Source: JAJFFW01 sp038534195 (lineage in GTDB: Bacteria > Pseudomonadota > Alphaproteobacteria > Caulobacterales > Parvularculaceae). From it: a DNA stretch of 64,000 nt. Under the pieces are notes generated by a model. That model made no database searches and had not been told where the DNA came from. It saw nothing but the letters and a program-made list of their open reading frames with translations. This document shows, in pieces, positions 63,062 through 64,000 of this stretch; position 1 is the first letter of the stretch; each line of letters opens with the position of its first letter. The position numbers and the translations under genes are program-made. The stretch lies in assembly GCA_038534195.1 (NCBI GenBank), contig JBCAXE010000018.1:3748-67747 (forward strand). The letters are read 5' to 3'.

Positions 63062-63700
63062 ATGGTCTACCCGCCATTGCCACACCGCGAAAAAAACCTA
63101 AACGCCATGGCGGCGCTGATCCGCGAATTTCCCTTCGCGCATTTCATCACCGCCGCGCCGACTTTGAATGTGACGCGGCTGCCCTTCGCTCTTGATACGG
63201 AAGAAGGTTCGCTCGTTCGGTTGCGCGCGCATATGAATGCCCAGAACCCGCAGGCCAAAGACCTTGACGGCGCCGACGTGCTGGTCGCGTTTTCAGGGCC
63301 AGACAGTTACGTCTCGCCGAACTGGCGGCGCAAAGCCGACCGGGGCGCCACTTGGGATTACACAGCTGTCCATGTGTGGGGAAAGGCGCATGTGCGGCCC
63401 GAGCGCACCTTTTTTGAGCAGCTTGTCGACGACACGGCGGGGCCGGCCGAAATAGCCCACCAGGGCGCGTCGCAAAAAGAAAATTGGCGCTTCGCCCACG
63501 CCTCGGATGAATACGTAGATCGCTTACGGCCTCAACTCACCGCCTTCGAGATCACCATCGACCGCGTTGAAGGGATTTCAAAACTGCACCAGGACTTCCC
63601 GAAAGAAGACGCCGCGAAGGTGGCTGAACACCTGGACAGGAGCCCAGGAGCGTATACGGACGACATCGCCGCCCTAATCCGCAGCCGGATAAAGGATTAG
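63062..63700 (+). CDS. PaiB-type FMN-binding split-barrel protein
   Basis: 212 aa. The PaiB signature is present: TRLPFAL and the HMNAQNPQ segment in the N-terminal half, SYVSPNW(RR)KAD and ATWDYTAVHVWG. PaiB proteins bind FMN or a related flavin; the Bacillus member was described as a negative regulator of sporulation and protease genes, but in Gram-negative bacteria the role is unknown. A 46-bp gap separates it from the methyltransferase. Confidence 0.85.
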   Translation: MVYPPLPHREKNLNAMAALIREFPFAHFITAAPTLNVTRLPFALDTEEGSLVRLRAHMNAQNPQAKDLDGADVLVAFSGPDSYVSPNWRRKADRGATWDYTAVHVWGKAHVRPERTFFEQLVDDTAGPAEIAHQGASQKENWRFAHASDEYVDRLRPQLTAFEITIDRVEGISKLHQDFPKEDAAKVAEHLDRSPGAYTDDIAALIRSRIKD

Positions 63701-63715
63701 CGATGCAAGCCGAAA

Positions 63716-64000
63716 TTAATTGCGGATTTTCTCAACACTGACGCGTGGGCTGTAGAGATAATCGCCTCGGGTCGCGGCGGCGAAAATGACCCCACCGAGA
63801 TCGGCTGTACGCGACACGGTCGCTTCGGCGTAAAGCTCGCCCAGATCATTGGTGCGATATTCGCCAACAAGCGTCATCGACCGGCGATTGGCGCCGCGAT
63901 AGATGCTCACAAGCGCTTGCGGCGGAAGGCCCCGCGCCGCCAGCCTCACTTTCCCGCCCGGCCTAACGGAGACCGTATTGACCTCCAGAAATTCGGACGC
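63716..64000 (-). CDS. C-terminal fragment of an unrecognised protein (runs off the window end)
   Basis: 94 codons open to the window edge on the minus strand, ending at TAA/TTA 63716-63718. It contains alternating hydrophobic strands: EVNTVSVRPGGKVRLAARGL, ALVSIYRGANRRSMTLVGEYR, ELYAEATVSR and YLYSPRVSVEKI. This suggests an immunoglobulin-like or beta-sandwich extracellular domain. The start is outside the window, so family and full size cannot be judged. Confidence 0.5.
   Translation of the reverse strand, partial: ASEFLEVNTVSVRPGGKVRLAARGLPPQALVSIYRGANRRSMTLVGEYRTNDLGELYAEATVSRTADLGGVIFAAATRGDYLYSPRVSVEKIRN

Noticed and set aside
1..64000. tRNA, rRNA, CRISPR array, prophage or insertion sequence
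   Set aside because: Read through the intergenic spaces for these; no cloverleaf, spaced direct repeats, transposase or phage genes were seen. A tRNAscan/IS search would settle it.

Overview
The window looks like a piece of a compact, GC-rich alphaproteobacterial chromosome, probably from the Caulobacterales/Parvularculales/Hyphomonadaceae neighbourhood. The evidence is gene content and order: ruvC-ruvA-ruvB, ybgC, tolQRAB-pal-cpoB, tilS-ftsH-folP-glmM; tkt-gap-pgk-class I fba-thiE; ileS-lspA-DUF3035; a TipF-like protein next to ribF; and a CtrA-type TTAA-N7-TTAA site. The lineage is an inference, not a measured placement. No rRNA, tRNA, CRISPR, prophage or insertion sequence was recognised. 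Genes are tightly packed, and several convergent pairs overlap at their ends.

Layout: 1-3.3 kb (minus) carries the start of atpH, a PagL-type lipid A deacylase and priA. 3.4-6.0 kb (plus) has a tandem DUF1036 protein, a pyrimidine 5'-nucleotidase and dapD. 6.0-10.0 kb is a small accessory block: a PadR regulator with a four-helix membrane protein, separated by a perfect 25-bp hairpin, then a TetR-PlsC-MFS operon behind two TetR-type operators. 10.0-12.8 kb is serC-serA with a candidate serC leader RNA. 13.0-16.0 kb holds a DMT exporter, a PhzF-family protein, thiD and a 64-aa membrane protein. 16.0-31.9 kb (minus) is the long envelope and repair block: ruvCAB, ybgC, tol-pal, tilS, ftsH, folP, glmM, with four small exported or membrane proteins interspersed. 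32.0-40.4 kb (minus) is central carbon metabolism (tkt, gap, pgk, fba) with coq4, thiE and a Sel1-repeat protein.

40.6-45.2 kb has a DUF4164-like gene and zapA (division), an iodotyrosine-deiodinase-like nitroreductase, an exported unknown, mutL and a two-domain glutaredoxin. 45.2-47.2 kb is clearly AT-richer than its flanks and holds one purple-acid-phosphatase-like metallophosphoesterase with an unrecognised N-terminal domain; it is the best candidate for horizontally acquired DNA. 47.2-58.0 kb has a uridine-kinase-like enzyme, a DUF3035 lipoprotein, lspA, ileS, a low-complexity exported protein, a DUF2799 lipoprotein, ribF, a class IIA HAD phosphatase, the TipF-like degenerate EAL protein with its CtrA box, and an OmpA-type lipoprotein. 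58.2-59.9 kb encodes a membrane-anchored protein whose C-terminal half resembles a degenerate TauD-like oxygenase. 60.1-64.0 kb is CIRCE-groES-groEL with a strong terminator, a methyltransferase, a PaiB-type protein and a partial unknown gene.

Most of the window is housekeeping. The parts most worth a second look are the CtrA box upstream of the TipF-like gene, the TauD-like membrane pseudoenzyme, the deiodinase-like flavoprotein, the AT-rich metallophosphoesterase insert, the 25-bp hairpin in the PadR locus, the dual TetR operators and the serC leader. I did not find a multi-gene system that I would call new.
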